The notes beneath the pieces were generated by a model, which saw only the letters and a list, made by a program, of their open reading frames with translations, was not told where the DNA came from and did not search any database. A stretch of DNA of 11,587 nt, taken from NCBI GenBank assembly GCA_029932715.1, contig JAOZPO010000008.1, positions 4,805 through 16,391 of the forward strand. Direction: 5' to 3'. Below are positions 6,051 to 11,587 of the stretch, piece by piece. Both the position numbers and the translations under genes were made by a program. Each line of letters begins with the position of its first letter. The first letter of the stretch is position 1. Source of the stretch: Halobacteria archaeon (GTDB lineage Archaea; Halobacteriota; Syntropharchaeia; Alkanophagales; Methanospirareceae).

Positions 6051-7082
6051 TTAGCTTAATATAATAGCAGGCAGCCAATCCTTATATACCTTTCCATTTA
6101 TGTCCACGAACTTCTCGCATGTAAATGTACCTGTGGTTGTATTCACGCTTGGCTTGTGTATTATCTGTGGATACGAGTCCGTTTCTAATGTATAATTATA
6201 GACACCCGGTTGTAACACGAAACCGTCCTCGAATGATGTATTATGCCCATCTTCCTTATAACCGTTCCATGTTGCGGTTCGGCACCAACCGGAGGCATTA
6301 CTTATTGTCATTCGTTTACTATGTCCGCCCGTTCCCGCACACGGATACGTGTAAAGTTTGTGCACGAATATCGGCTGATGTGGTATGATTTTCCCGTAAT
6401 GTGTACCCGGGACGCTCGGGTAACTACCTGAACCTGTATCGAATACCGGATATTCTGAGGATACTATGTAAACTGTCCTCTCTTTATCGCCCACTGCTAT
6501 CTTGATCGCCCCGGTAGGAGTCCCGCTGGTATTTGTATATGCGTAAAAATGACCACTTGAACTCGCGGTGGTTTTTATTGCCATGGCAACTCGCATGTTT
6601 ACCGAAGTTGCCTTTTCCGCTGCTTTGCCGTATACCCAAACATTTTTTTCGCCATTTATGTCTATGGTACAGCCAAACCACTTTTGTGGAAAGGACATAG
6701 AGAGCGTAGCAGTACCGTTAGTTGCATTTTTAGGACCTTCTGAGGGGTATTCCACGGTGCCAAAAAAAGGTACAGGATTCAATGATAGCCGGATATTTCC
6801 TATGTTTTCCGTAGTTGTTGTAAATACTTTATCGCCCTTGGGGAAGTGAATGCCATTGAACTCACGATAGTAGCTACCGTATGATACAGGCAAAGAAATC
6901 CCGAACGATGATTTTAACCATACTGATTCCTCCGGCGATGCCATACCCGATATTGATATTTGTCCGCCCTGTACTATTACTTCCGGGTGGACCTCTAATT
7001 CTGTTACTTCTGCACTCGTAACCGTAATTGCTGCAACTATCAAGAGGTATATCATAATCATTATCTTCGTTTCTGGTAGCAT
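6051..7082 (-). CDS. secreted surface protein, paralogue of the adjacent gene, with a recurrent archaeal C-terminal domain
   Basis: A 343-residue exported protein. A signal peptide (MLPETKIMIMIYLLIVAA, cleavage near A24 before EVTEL) is followed by a region (about 25-210) clearly paralogous to the next gene: both share EVTEL, GMAS, GP..ATNG, SGEKNV/NGEKNV and ATSVN. The C-terminus differs. It has no stalk and no PGF tail, but a domain from about 250 to the end with GTGGH (250-254), ATWNGY, NTSFEDGF, YPQIIH, FTCEKFVDINGKVY and DWLPAI. I know this pattern as a recurrent, uncharacterised module of surface proteins in methanogens and ANME archaea. Many sequons suggest N-glycosylation. I use ATG 7082, not the in-frame TTG at 7100, because a TATA box centred at 7118 puts the transcript start near 7092. 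This is the first gene of the run. Without a membrane anchor it is probably secreted or bound to a partner. Confidence 0.85.
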   Translation of the reverse strand: MLPETKIMIMIYLLIVAAITVTSAEVTELEVHPEVIVQGGQISISGMASPEESVWLKSSFGISLPVSYGSYYREFNGIHFPKGDKVFTTTTENIGNIRLSLNPVPFFGTVEYPSEGPKNATNGTATLSMSFPQKWFGCTIDINGEKNVWVYGKAAEKATSVNMRVAMAIKTTASSSGHFYAYTNTSGTPTGAIKIAVGDKERTVYIVSSEYPVFDTGSGSYPSVPGTHYGKIIPHQPIFVHKLYTYPCAGTGGHSKRMTISNASGWCRTATWNGYKEDGHNTSFEDGFVLQPGVYNYTLETDSYPQIIHKPSVNTTTGTFTCEKFVDINGKVYKDWLPAIILS

Positions 7083-7111
7083 GATACTGTATGTGATCAA
7101 ATGGTGAAATA

Positions 7112-7122
7112 GGTATAAAAAG
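7112..7122 (-). promoter_or_regulatory. TATA box of the surface-protein operon
   Basis: Read on the minus strand this is CTTTTTATACC, centred about 26 nt before a predicted transcript start near 7092 and 10 nt before the ATG at 7082. The identical 11-mer occurs at 8575-8585 before the beta-helix gene. Confidence 0.65.
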
Positions 7123-7164
7123 GTTGTCAGTCCACTTTTATTTAATATGCTTTTAGGGCTTTGC

Positions 7165-7182
7165 TTGTACAGCGCTGAACAG
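7165..7182. promoter_or_regulatory. imperfect palindrome upstream of the surface-protein promoter
   Basis: The core CAGCGCTG (7170-7177) is a perfect 8-bp palindrome. Pairing extends outward past one A-A mismatch through TGT/ACA-like arms to cover about 18 bp. It lies about 45 bp upstream of the TATA box at 7112-7122 and 20 bp after the end of the 99-residue gene. It could be an activator site or a simple hairpin at the end of the upstream transcript. Confidence 0.3.
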
Positions 7183-7201
7183 CTTAGTTAGAATCATGCG
7201 G

Positions 7202-7501
7202 TCATCTCTCACTCAAAAACGATTGGAATTCGGACTCGAACTTGCCTAATACCTCTTTCAGCAGTTCTATCAGTTCCGCGTCTTCTGCCTCTGTCATTCC
7301 CCGGCCGTATTGAGCATGGATATAGCCACCAACAATAGAATCCAATATCCCTGCGGTATAACTCAGTAAAGTTTCAAGCGTTGGCTCTATTCCTATTCTC
7401 GTTAAGAACATGGATTCCAATTCTGCTATCTCATCAAACCTCAAAATCCAGTCATCAATCGCTTCCTCTAATTCCGCTTTGGCCTCTGGTGGGAGTGTCA
7501 T
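7202..7501 (-). CDS. small acidic helical protein of unknown function
   Basis: A 99-residue protein with no signal peptide and no membrane segment. It is rich in Glu, Leu and Ile and looks almost wholly alpha-helical: an N-terminal helix (PEAKAELEEAIDDWILRFDEI, about 5-25), a middle segment with a mild hydrophobic stretch (TLLSYTAGILDSIVGGYIHA), and a C-terminal amphipathic helix (TEAEDAELIELLKEVLGKFES). I recognise no family. It starts with ATG 22 nt downstream of the beta-helix membrane protein and so is probably co-transcribed and functionally linked to it. A coiled-coil or dimeric cytoplasmic partner is a reasonable guess but not shown by the sequence. A TATA-like stretch at 7511-7520 is too near the ATG for a separate promoter. 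Confidence 0.75.
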   Translation of the reverse strand: MTLPPEAKAELEEAIDDWILRFDEIAELESMFLTRIGIEPTLETLLSYTAGILDSIVGGYIHAQYGRGMTEAEDAELIELLKEVLGKFESEFQSFLSER

Positions 7502-7523
7502 GTTTCTGCATTATATTTAATGA

Positions 7524-8543
7524 TCAGGTAGTTATACTCTGCCAGTTCCTATGCACTGTGTAAATAAGAGCACCAAAACCCAAACTAATTGCTACAATAG
7601 CTATTAACACACCTGCGTATGGAATCCGGAAGAGCAGGCTTAAAATCACGAATCCGATTACAAAGATCACTATATCAGAGCTCTTAACTTTAAATAAGTC
7701 ACTAATCTTCCTGCCTATGGCGAACGCTACGAAAAGACTGGAGAGTATCAGTGCAATGCTAAAGAGCATACCCAAAATTAAAGCAACAGGAAGGCAAATA
7801 AGAGTGAGAGCAAGCAAGAATATCACTATTACCGATACGATTATAAGCGTAAATCCTACTGCGGTGTTTCTCAAAGGAGCGCCCCTTACTTCCGCTTCCA
7901 CCATAAGAAATTGAGTTGGGAACAACTTGAGTATTATTATGCCGAGAATTAAGAATCCAATGGTTGTAAGAACATAAAGAACATTCATCATTTTAATCAT
8001 CAATTCCTCTAAGCCTTGCAGTCCTTCTGTTCTCTCGAAATCTACGCTGCCCGCAGTTCCTGTGTTCTGGAACTCTTCGGCTCTTACGGTTAAGTTGCCT
8101 GTAATCCTACCGGAATTCAGAACTGTACCACCGGCAATTACTGCATCTCTGCTAATTAACGTGGTAGACTGGATATTAATATCGCTACCGGCAATGACCG
8201 CATTTCTTGCCGCGCATCTCAAATCTATATCGCCACCAGCAGCTACTATTTTGCCCTTAATATCTGAATTTACTGATATGTCGCCACCGGCAACGAAAAC
8301 ATCACCGCTTACCGGTGCATTGATATTAACATCGCCACCGGCAACTACAACACTCGCAACTGGTGCATTTATGGTTACCGTGCCTCCTGCGGCAAAGACA
8401 TCATCATCAATTGGCGAATCAATAGATACTTCCTTTCCTGATAGCATTTCCAGCGCATGAGCATGTGGCAGGAGCAGAAATAAGATGAGGGAAAGGATTA
8501 ATAGTCGTTTCATAGCAGCACTGGCGGTGTGTTCATAGTTCAT
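7524..8543 (-). CDS. exported beta-helix (bactofilin-like) protein with C-terminal membrane domain
   Basis: A 339-residue protein in three parts. A hydrophobic signal segment (MKRLLILSLILFLLLPHAHA, 11-30) is followed by six to seven tandem repeats (about 37-155) of 16-19 residues, most ending in AGG (for example DVNINAPVSGDVFVAGG). Four or five membrane segments fill residues about 188-328. The repeats are typical of right-handed beta-helices and polymer-forming (bactofilin-like) proteins, here placed outside the membrane by the signal sequence. Similar fusions of a repeat domain to a small membrane bundle are common uncharacterised envelope proteins in bacteria and archaea. Start ATG 8543 fits a TATA box at 8575-8585. 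ATG 8513 would give a more typical signal peptide and cannot be excluded. It is followed closely by the 99-residue helical gene and is divergent from the protease-inhibitor gene. A structural or envelope-stress role is inference. Confidence 0.82.
   Translation of the reverse strand: MNYEHTASAAMKRLLILSLILFLLLPHAHALEMLSGKEVSIDSPIDDDVFAAGGTVTINAPVASVVVAGGDVNINAPVSGDVFVAGGDISVNSDIKGKIVAAGGDIDLRCAARNAVIAGSDINIQSTTLISRDAVIAGGTVLNSGRITGNLTVRAEEFQNTGTAGSVDFERTEGLQGLEELMIKMMNVLYVLTTIGFLILGIIILKLFPTQFLMVEAEVRGAPLRNTAVGFTLIIVSVIVIFLLALTLICLPVALILGMLFSIALILSSLFVAFAIGRKISDLFKVKSSDIVIFVIGFVILSLLFRIPYAGVLIAIVAISLGFGALIYTVHRNWQSITT
8230..8400 (-). repeat. DNA-level tandem repeat encoding beta-helix rungs
   Basis: The motif TCGCCACCGGCAAC, or close variants such as TCGCCACCAGCAGC, recurs at about 48-54-nt spacing, encoding the VAGGD turns. 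Identity is highest between 8278 and 8350, which suggests recent rung duplication. Confidence 0.6.
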
Positions 8544-8574
8544 AGGTATCTTATTATAGTTCTTTGTTTTTTAG

Positions 8575-8585
8575 GGTATAAAAAG
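8575..8585 (-). promoter_or_regulatory. TATA box of the beta-helix gene
   Basis: On the minus strand it reads CTTTTTATACC, identical to the box at 7112-7122. It is centred about 38 nt before ATG 8543, giving a predicted leader of about 12 nt. Confidence 0.6.
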
Positions 8586-8613
8586 ATTAATTTTTGAATA
8601 TCAACATAAAACG

Positions 8614-8621
8614 TTTATATA
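8614..8621 (+). promoter_or_regulatory. TATA box of the chagasin-like gene
   Basis: TTTATATA preceded by a purine-rich ATAAAACG that suits the TFB recognition element. It predicts a start near 8644 and a leader of about 16 nt containing AGAGG (8645-8649) before ATG 8660. It forms a divergent promoter pair with the box at 8575-8585. Confidence 0.6.
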
Positions 8622-8659
8622 TGTTCGGAGCTAACAGTAAACGTAGAGGCGCATCATAA

Positions 8660-9079
8660 ATGGAAAAGAAGATTCCTGTCATCGGCGCAGTGATATTCAT
8701 CATAGTGCTAATAGTTGCGCTTGTTATGCTGTACCAGCCTAATTCCGCCCCCCGTGAGGTGCTGCTCACTGATGTTGACAACGGTAACGAAATAGAAGTA
8801 AAGAAAGGGCAATCCCTGGTTATCTCACTGGACTCGAATCCCACTACCGGCTATACGTGGGAACTGGTAGAGCAACCAGATGGGCAAATCCTGCAGCAAG
8901 TAGGAGAAGAACTAGAATTTAAACCGGAGTCCGACCGCATAGGTGCGGGAGGTACGCAAACCATCAGGTTTGACGTGGTAGGTGTCGGTCAGACCGCCCT
9001 AAAAATTGTCTATCACCGCCCCTGGGAAACTGATGTAGCACCAGAGAGGATATATTATATACATGTATTAGCACGCTGA
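8660..9079 (+). CDS. membrane-anchored chagasin-family cysteine protease inhibitor (MEROPS I42)
   Basis: A 139-residue protein. An N-terminal membrane segment (about 6-24, no cysteine and so not a lipoprotein) anchors a chagasin-like beta-sandwich outside the cell. The three inhibitory loops are all recognisable: NPTTGYTW (60-67), the glycine loop GAGGTQ (95-100) and RPWE (120-123). In known family members these loops fill the active-site cleft of papain-like cysteine proteases. The spacing and total domain length of about 105 residues match the family. Transcribed alone, it is divergent from the beta-helix membrane gene and convergent with the DUF2117 gene. It may guard envelope proteins against the cell's own or foreign cysteine proteases; no such protease is visible in the window. 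Confidence 0.92.
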   Translation: MEKKIPVIGAVIFIIVLIVALVMLYQPNSAPREVLLTDVDNGNEIEVKKGQSLVISLDSNPTTGYTWELVEQPDGQILQQVGEELEFKPESDRIGAGGTQTIRFDVVGVGQTALKIVYHRPWETDVAPERIYYIHVLAR

Positions 9080-9141
9080 GAAGAAAGCATATAACTAGTG
9101 CTAAACTTGACACAGAGCGAGCGCGAAACGCCATCATAACG

Positions 9142-9172
9142 TAAAAACTCTTTTAGTGTGGGCATCATTTTT
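9142..9172. terminator. AT-rich stem and T-tract between convergent genes
   Basis: TAAAA (9142-9146) and TTTTA (9151-9155) can pair around a 4-nt loop, and a T5 run lies at 9168-9172 on the plus strand. On the minus strand the complement gives a T5 run at 9147-9143. It sits in the 105-bp gap between the inhibitor gene and the DUF2117 gene, so it could stop transcription both ways. The stem is weak. Confidence 0.3.
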
Positions 9173-9184
9173 GTTAGTCCTATC

Positions 9185-10369
9185 CTACTCTGAAGAGTTC
9201 AACACACCCATGATTTCCTCTTTTGCAATCTCGAATATTCGGCACTTCAAATCATCAAAAAGGGTCTCAATATCCCCTTCCAGCACGATTTCGTCCCCAC
9301 CATTAAAAATCTCCGCCTTTATCTTCTCACCTACAATATCGTCCGTTTCCGGCTTTAACCGCATTATTATCGAATTCCGAGGCATGAATTTTACGTATTC
9401 ATCCAGAGCAGCCCCCGTTTCTATCCCTTCTATCAGCCCATCTGCATCGCCATCTGTAATGCCTATCATGCGAATACCAAATCGCTTCAATATATCGCCG
9501 GCGATTCCGGTCGTATCGTCACCTATGGTCACAGCAACTGCAATATCTGCATCCTGCTTTTCTATCTTCGGAAAAATGTTCTCAACGGTATAGAATAAGC
9601 CTGCTACCTTCTTGCCTGTTCTTTTCCTGTTTTCAGCTCCTATAAACTTCGGTTTCGTCCTCCTGATTACGCTTGCTGTCTTTATCATCTCTCGCTCCAT
9701 GTCCAGTGTCGGTAATTTTTTAAGGTTATGCTGTATCAATGTGCCACCCTGAACATCTATAAGCTCTCCATCTCGTGTAACCAGGGTAACACTACCACTG
9801 CGTGTTGCCGTCCCGATAATAACGCCGTCCACCACGATCTTCTCACCCGGATGCACACCCCTTATCTCTCTGAGCACTAAATTCAACTCTTTTTTGCACC
9901 TTGATTCGAGTTTGTACGGACCTCGCTCTTCAAAGTTCGTAAACAGTGCTGCCATATCGCTAAATCTCGTCTCATCCCCCTGCTTTACAAGCCATCGTAC
10001 AATAGCCCTGCTACTGTATTCCAATTGCACGAATGAGAGCTTCTCTTTCGCACCGCCACCATCAATAAAATTCCTCAATATGCCCTCACCAAGCATGAGT
10101 CCACTCTCTTCGGTCTTCGCATGGTTCAAGAGCACGATAAAATCTATTCCGCGCGCTAAGAAGTATTCTACAACTTCGGATGGCTTCATATCGTTGTTTA
10201 TGTCTATCGTATGCTGCAAACCAGCATCAATAACCGCAGTTTTGCCTGTTATTCCGCCCAAAGTCGCTTCCACATCTAAGCCTGCTTCAGTTAGCATTGC
10301 TATCGCTTCTTCTGCTTCGCCTTCATCTATTACCTCGGGTCCATGTATTAGTAATCCTAACGTGGTCAT
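9185..10369 (-). CDS. DUF2117-type protein of methanogen-lineage archaea
   Basis: A 394-residue cytoplasmic protein. I recognise the DUF2117 pattern: LIHGPEVIDEG (7-17), GGITGKTAVIDAGL (38-51), LNHAKTEESG (81-90) in the N-terminal part, and TIGDDTTGIAGDIL (281-294) plus IGITDGDADGL (302-312) in the C-terminal part. The central region (about 165-215, with GVHPGEKIVVDGVIIGTATRSG starting at 171) looks like a small beta domain that could bind nucleic acid or a nucleotide. The family is known almost only from methanogens and related archaea and has no established reaction. Conserved Asp/Thr motifs suggest a phosphate- or metal-binding enzyme, but that is inference. The start is ATG 10369; its ATG overlaps the TGA (10368-10366) of a small upstream frame, a classic coupled arrangement. 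No strong TATA box lies immediately upstream. Confidence 0.82.
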   Translation of the reverse strand: MTTLGLLIHGPEVIDEGEAEEAIAMLTEAGLDVEATLGGITGKTAVIDAGLQHTIDINNDMKPSEVVEYFLARGIDFIVLLNHAKTEESGLMLGEGILRNFIDGGGAKEKLSFVQLEYSSRAIVRWLVKQGDETRFSDMAALFTNFEERGPYKLESRCKKELNLVLREIRGVHPGEKIVVDGVIIGTATRSGSVTLVTRDGELIDVQGGTLIQHNLKKLPTLDMEREMIKTASVIRRTKPKFIGAENRKRTGKKVAGLFYTVENIFPKIEKQDADIAVAVTIGDDTTGIAGDILKRFGIRMIGITDGDADGLIEGIETGAALDEYVKFMPRNSIIMRLKPETDDIVGEKIKAEIFNGGDEIVLEGDIETLFDDLKCRIFEIAKEEIMGVLNSSE

Positions 10370-10663
10370 TGTAACTCTATATGATTTTTATCTATTAATT
10401 CTCTTACTAACGTAGTGACTTCCACCCAAACAACGGCTTTAGCGCATACTGGAATATGGTCCAGATACCCACCGCAATTGCTTAGATGCATTCCTTCCGA
10501 TAGCCCTCTCAGGTCTAGTTTATCATCAATTGTTGCATCACTTTATCCCGCGGACAAAAAAGATTGCCGCTTTTTGAACTTCTCCTCGTTCTCGAACACA
10601 AAACGCAATTCTTGAACCATCAAAATTTAAGAAAGTCTGATCAAATTGCTTCGCTAATTTCAT
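10366..10663 (-). pseudogene. small broken reading frame overlapping the DUF2117 gene
   Basis: This interval holds protein-like sequence in successive frames and is probably one gene interrupted once. The 3' part is open from just after a TAA (10545-10543) to TGA 10368-10366 and includes LDLRGLSEGMHLSNCGGY and VVWVEVTTLVRELI; its TGA overlaps the next gene's ATG as ATGA. The 5' part has two candidate readings. In one, ATG 10663 gives 41 residues (FDGSRIAFCVRERGEV, then AAIFFVRGIK) ending at TGA 10540-10538, requiring a -1 shift to join. In the other, ATG 10620 gives 25 residues in the same frame as the 3' part, requiring read-through of the TAA. The last 41 codons could also be a separate small gene from ATG 10491. 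I recognise no family. Frameshift mutation, assembly error or a tiny coupled gene remain possible. Confidence 0.42.
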
Positions 10664-10790
10664 GATTTGACTTATTTATCTTGTCTCAGTACTCTTTAAG
10701 TGCATTACACACCCTGAAATACAGCCCCTTATCTTCGTTCCCATCTGGCGACCACGTGCTCATTAATGCTGATTTTGAGTTTTTTTTTTA
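10664..10790. other. gap without a clear gene
   Basis: The region between the broken frame and the epimerase promoter. A 25-codon minus-strand frame (ATG 10763 to TGA 10686) reads WSPDGNEDKGLYFRV and could be more of the decayed gene or chance. A T9 run at 10781-10789 precedes the TATA region. Nothing else is visible. Confidence 0.4.
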
Positions 10791-10791
10791 C

Positions 10792-10806
10792 TATAAGTAT
10801 ATTAAA
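10792..10806 (+). promoter_or_regulatory. TATA region of the epimerase gene
   Basis: TATAAGTATATTAAA, directly after a T9 run. It predicts a transcript start near 10822 and a leader of about 15 nt containing GGTAG and AAGGA before ATG 10837. Confidence 0.55.
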
Positions 10807-10836
10807 GAAAAAGTTAAAGAAAGTTGGTAGAAGGAA

Positions 10837-11587
10837 ATGAAGATAGTCATAACGGGCGGTGCGGGATTCATAGGCTCAAATATTGCGGAAGAGCTAACAA
10901 AGGACAATGCGAACGAAGTTATTGTAGTGGACGATTTATCTACGGGGAAGATGGAGAACATAAAAGATTTAGATATTAATTTTGTTGAAGGCAGCATAAT
11001 GGATTTAGAATTGCTGCAGGAGACATTCAAAGAAGTGGATTATGTATTCCACCAGGCAGCGATTCCTTCAGTCCCAAGGAGTATAAAAGACCCGATTGCA
11101 ACGAACAATGCGAATATAAACGGTACACTGAATGTTCTGGTTGCAGCAAGAGATTGTAGCGTAAAAAAAGTGATTTATGCCTCTTCTTCTTCGGTTTATG
11201 GTGATACGCCGGAGCTGCCGAAGAGGGAGGATATGACACCGAATCCGTTATCGCCTTATGCAGTGACAAAGCTATTGGGTGAGTACTACGGCAGCGTATT
11301 CAATGCAATTTACGGGTTAAAAACAGTTGCATTACGCTATTTCAATGTTTATGGGCCCAAGCAGGACCCTTATTCTGATTACGCAGCGGTGATACCGAAA
11401 TTTGTGAGTAGAGTTTCGGAAGATGACCCACCGTTGATTTACGGTGATGGCCGACAAACGCGTGATTTTACGTTTGTTCGTGATGTAGTGACTGCGAATA
11501 TAGAAGCGATGCGAAGTGAAGCAACGGGCGTATTCAATATCGCTTCGGGTAGCAGGATAAGCATAAATGAGCTTGCAGAACTCGTGA
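10837..11587 (+). CDS. NAD-dependent UDP-sugar 4-epimerase, cut off by the window edge
   Basis: The first 250 residues of an extended short-chain dehydrogenase of the GalE/WbpP type; the gene continues beyond the window. The Rossmann motif GGAGFIG (7-13) binds NAD, and D32/D33 ends the second strand. The catalytic set is S117/S118 in YASSSSVYG (114-122) with Y141 and K145 in SPYAVTK. ALRYFNVYGPKQ (165-176) and the DYAAVIPKF and GDGRQTRDFTFVRDV stretches (181-215) are typical of UDP-GlcNAc/UDP-glucose 4-epimerases, with the WbpP-like sub-branch favoured. Such enzymes supply UDP-Gal or UDP-GalNAc-type sugars for glycoproteins and surface polysaccharides in the cytoplasm. The start is ATG after AAGGA with a TATA region at 10792-10806. 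About 55-65 residues of the usual 310 are missing. A dTDP-glucose dehydratase is less likely because the YAVTK/NVYGPKQ context fits epimerases. Confidence 0.93.
   Translation, partial: MKIVITGGAGFIGSNIAEELTKDNANEVIVVDDLSTGKMENIKDLDINFVEGSIMDLELLQETFKEVDYVFHQAAIPSVPRSIKDPIATNNANINGTLNVLVAARDCSVKKVIYASSSSVYGDTPELPKREDMTPNPLSPYAVTKLLGEYYGSVFNAIYGLKTVALRYFNVYGPKQDPYSDYAAVIPKFVSRVSEDDPPLIYGDGRQTRDFTFVRDVVTANIEAMRSEATGVFNIASGSRISINELAELV

Noticed and set aside
7083..7100. TTG start six codons upstream for the first surface protein
   Set aside because: The predicted transcript start near 7092 from the TATA box falls inside this extension, and ATG 7082 begins a normal signal peptide.
8587..8844. 85-codon minus-strand frame across the divergent promoter
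   Set aside because: It runs antisense to the chagasin-like gene and through both promoter boxes, with no ribosome site.
10415..10615. 66-codon plus-strand frame between the DUF2117 and epimerase genes
   Set aside because: It lies opposite the more protein-like minus-strand frames, has no ribosome site and shows no recognisable motif.

Overview
The window looks like a chromosomal segment of a euryarchaeon from the methanogen or methane-oxidiser lineages. The evidence is an archaeal-type TATA box before several genes, short or near-leaderless 5' ends, a DUF2117-type protein known essentially from methanogens and their relatives, a PGF-CTERM archaeosortase sorting tail, and a surface-protein domain that recurs in Methanosarcinales and ANME archaea. 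An ANME-1 or Syntrophoarchaeum-like source fits best, but this is inference from protein character and not from a marker gene. I saw no rRNA, tRNA, CRISPR array or intact mobile element.

Layout from left to right: a short leader ORF and a DinB-family polymerase on the plus strand (85-1275); a large convergent GT-C-like membrane protein on the minus strand (1431-3404); a roughly 300-bp gap with a possible gene remnant; then a minus-strand run read from right to left from a clear TATA box at 7112-7122. That run holds two paralogous secreted surface proteins (7082-6051 and 6030-5011), a MobB-type GTPase (4982-4545) and a TIM-barrel sugar isomerase/AP-endonuclease-fold protein (4490-3711), closed by a hairpin plus U-tract terminator whose left arm lies in the last codons. 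Next come a second minus-strand pair, a beta-helix membrane protein (8543-7524) and a small helical protein (7501-7202), and divergent to them a membrane-anchored chagasin-type cysteine protease inhibitor (8660-9079). A DUF2117-type protein (10369-9185) follows, preceded by a small broken reading frame that overlaps its start codon. The window closes with a 5'-complete, 3'-truncated UDP-sugar 4-epimerase on the plus strand (10837 to the edge).

Much of the window concerns the cell envelope: two sequon-rich secreted proteins (one anchored by an archaeosortase signal), a polytopic GT-C-like enzyme, a nucleotide-sugar epimerase, a repeat-built beta-helix membrane protein and an extracytoplasmic protease inhibitor. 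The two minus-strand envelope promoters share an identical 11-bp TATA region, which hints at similar basal expression. DinB, MobB and the DUF2117 protein are housekeeping-type neighbours with no obvious link to the envelope genes.
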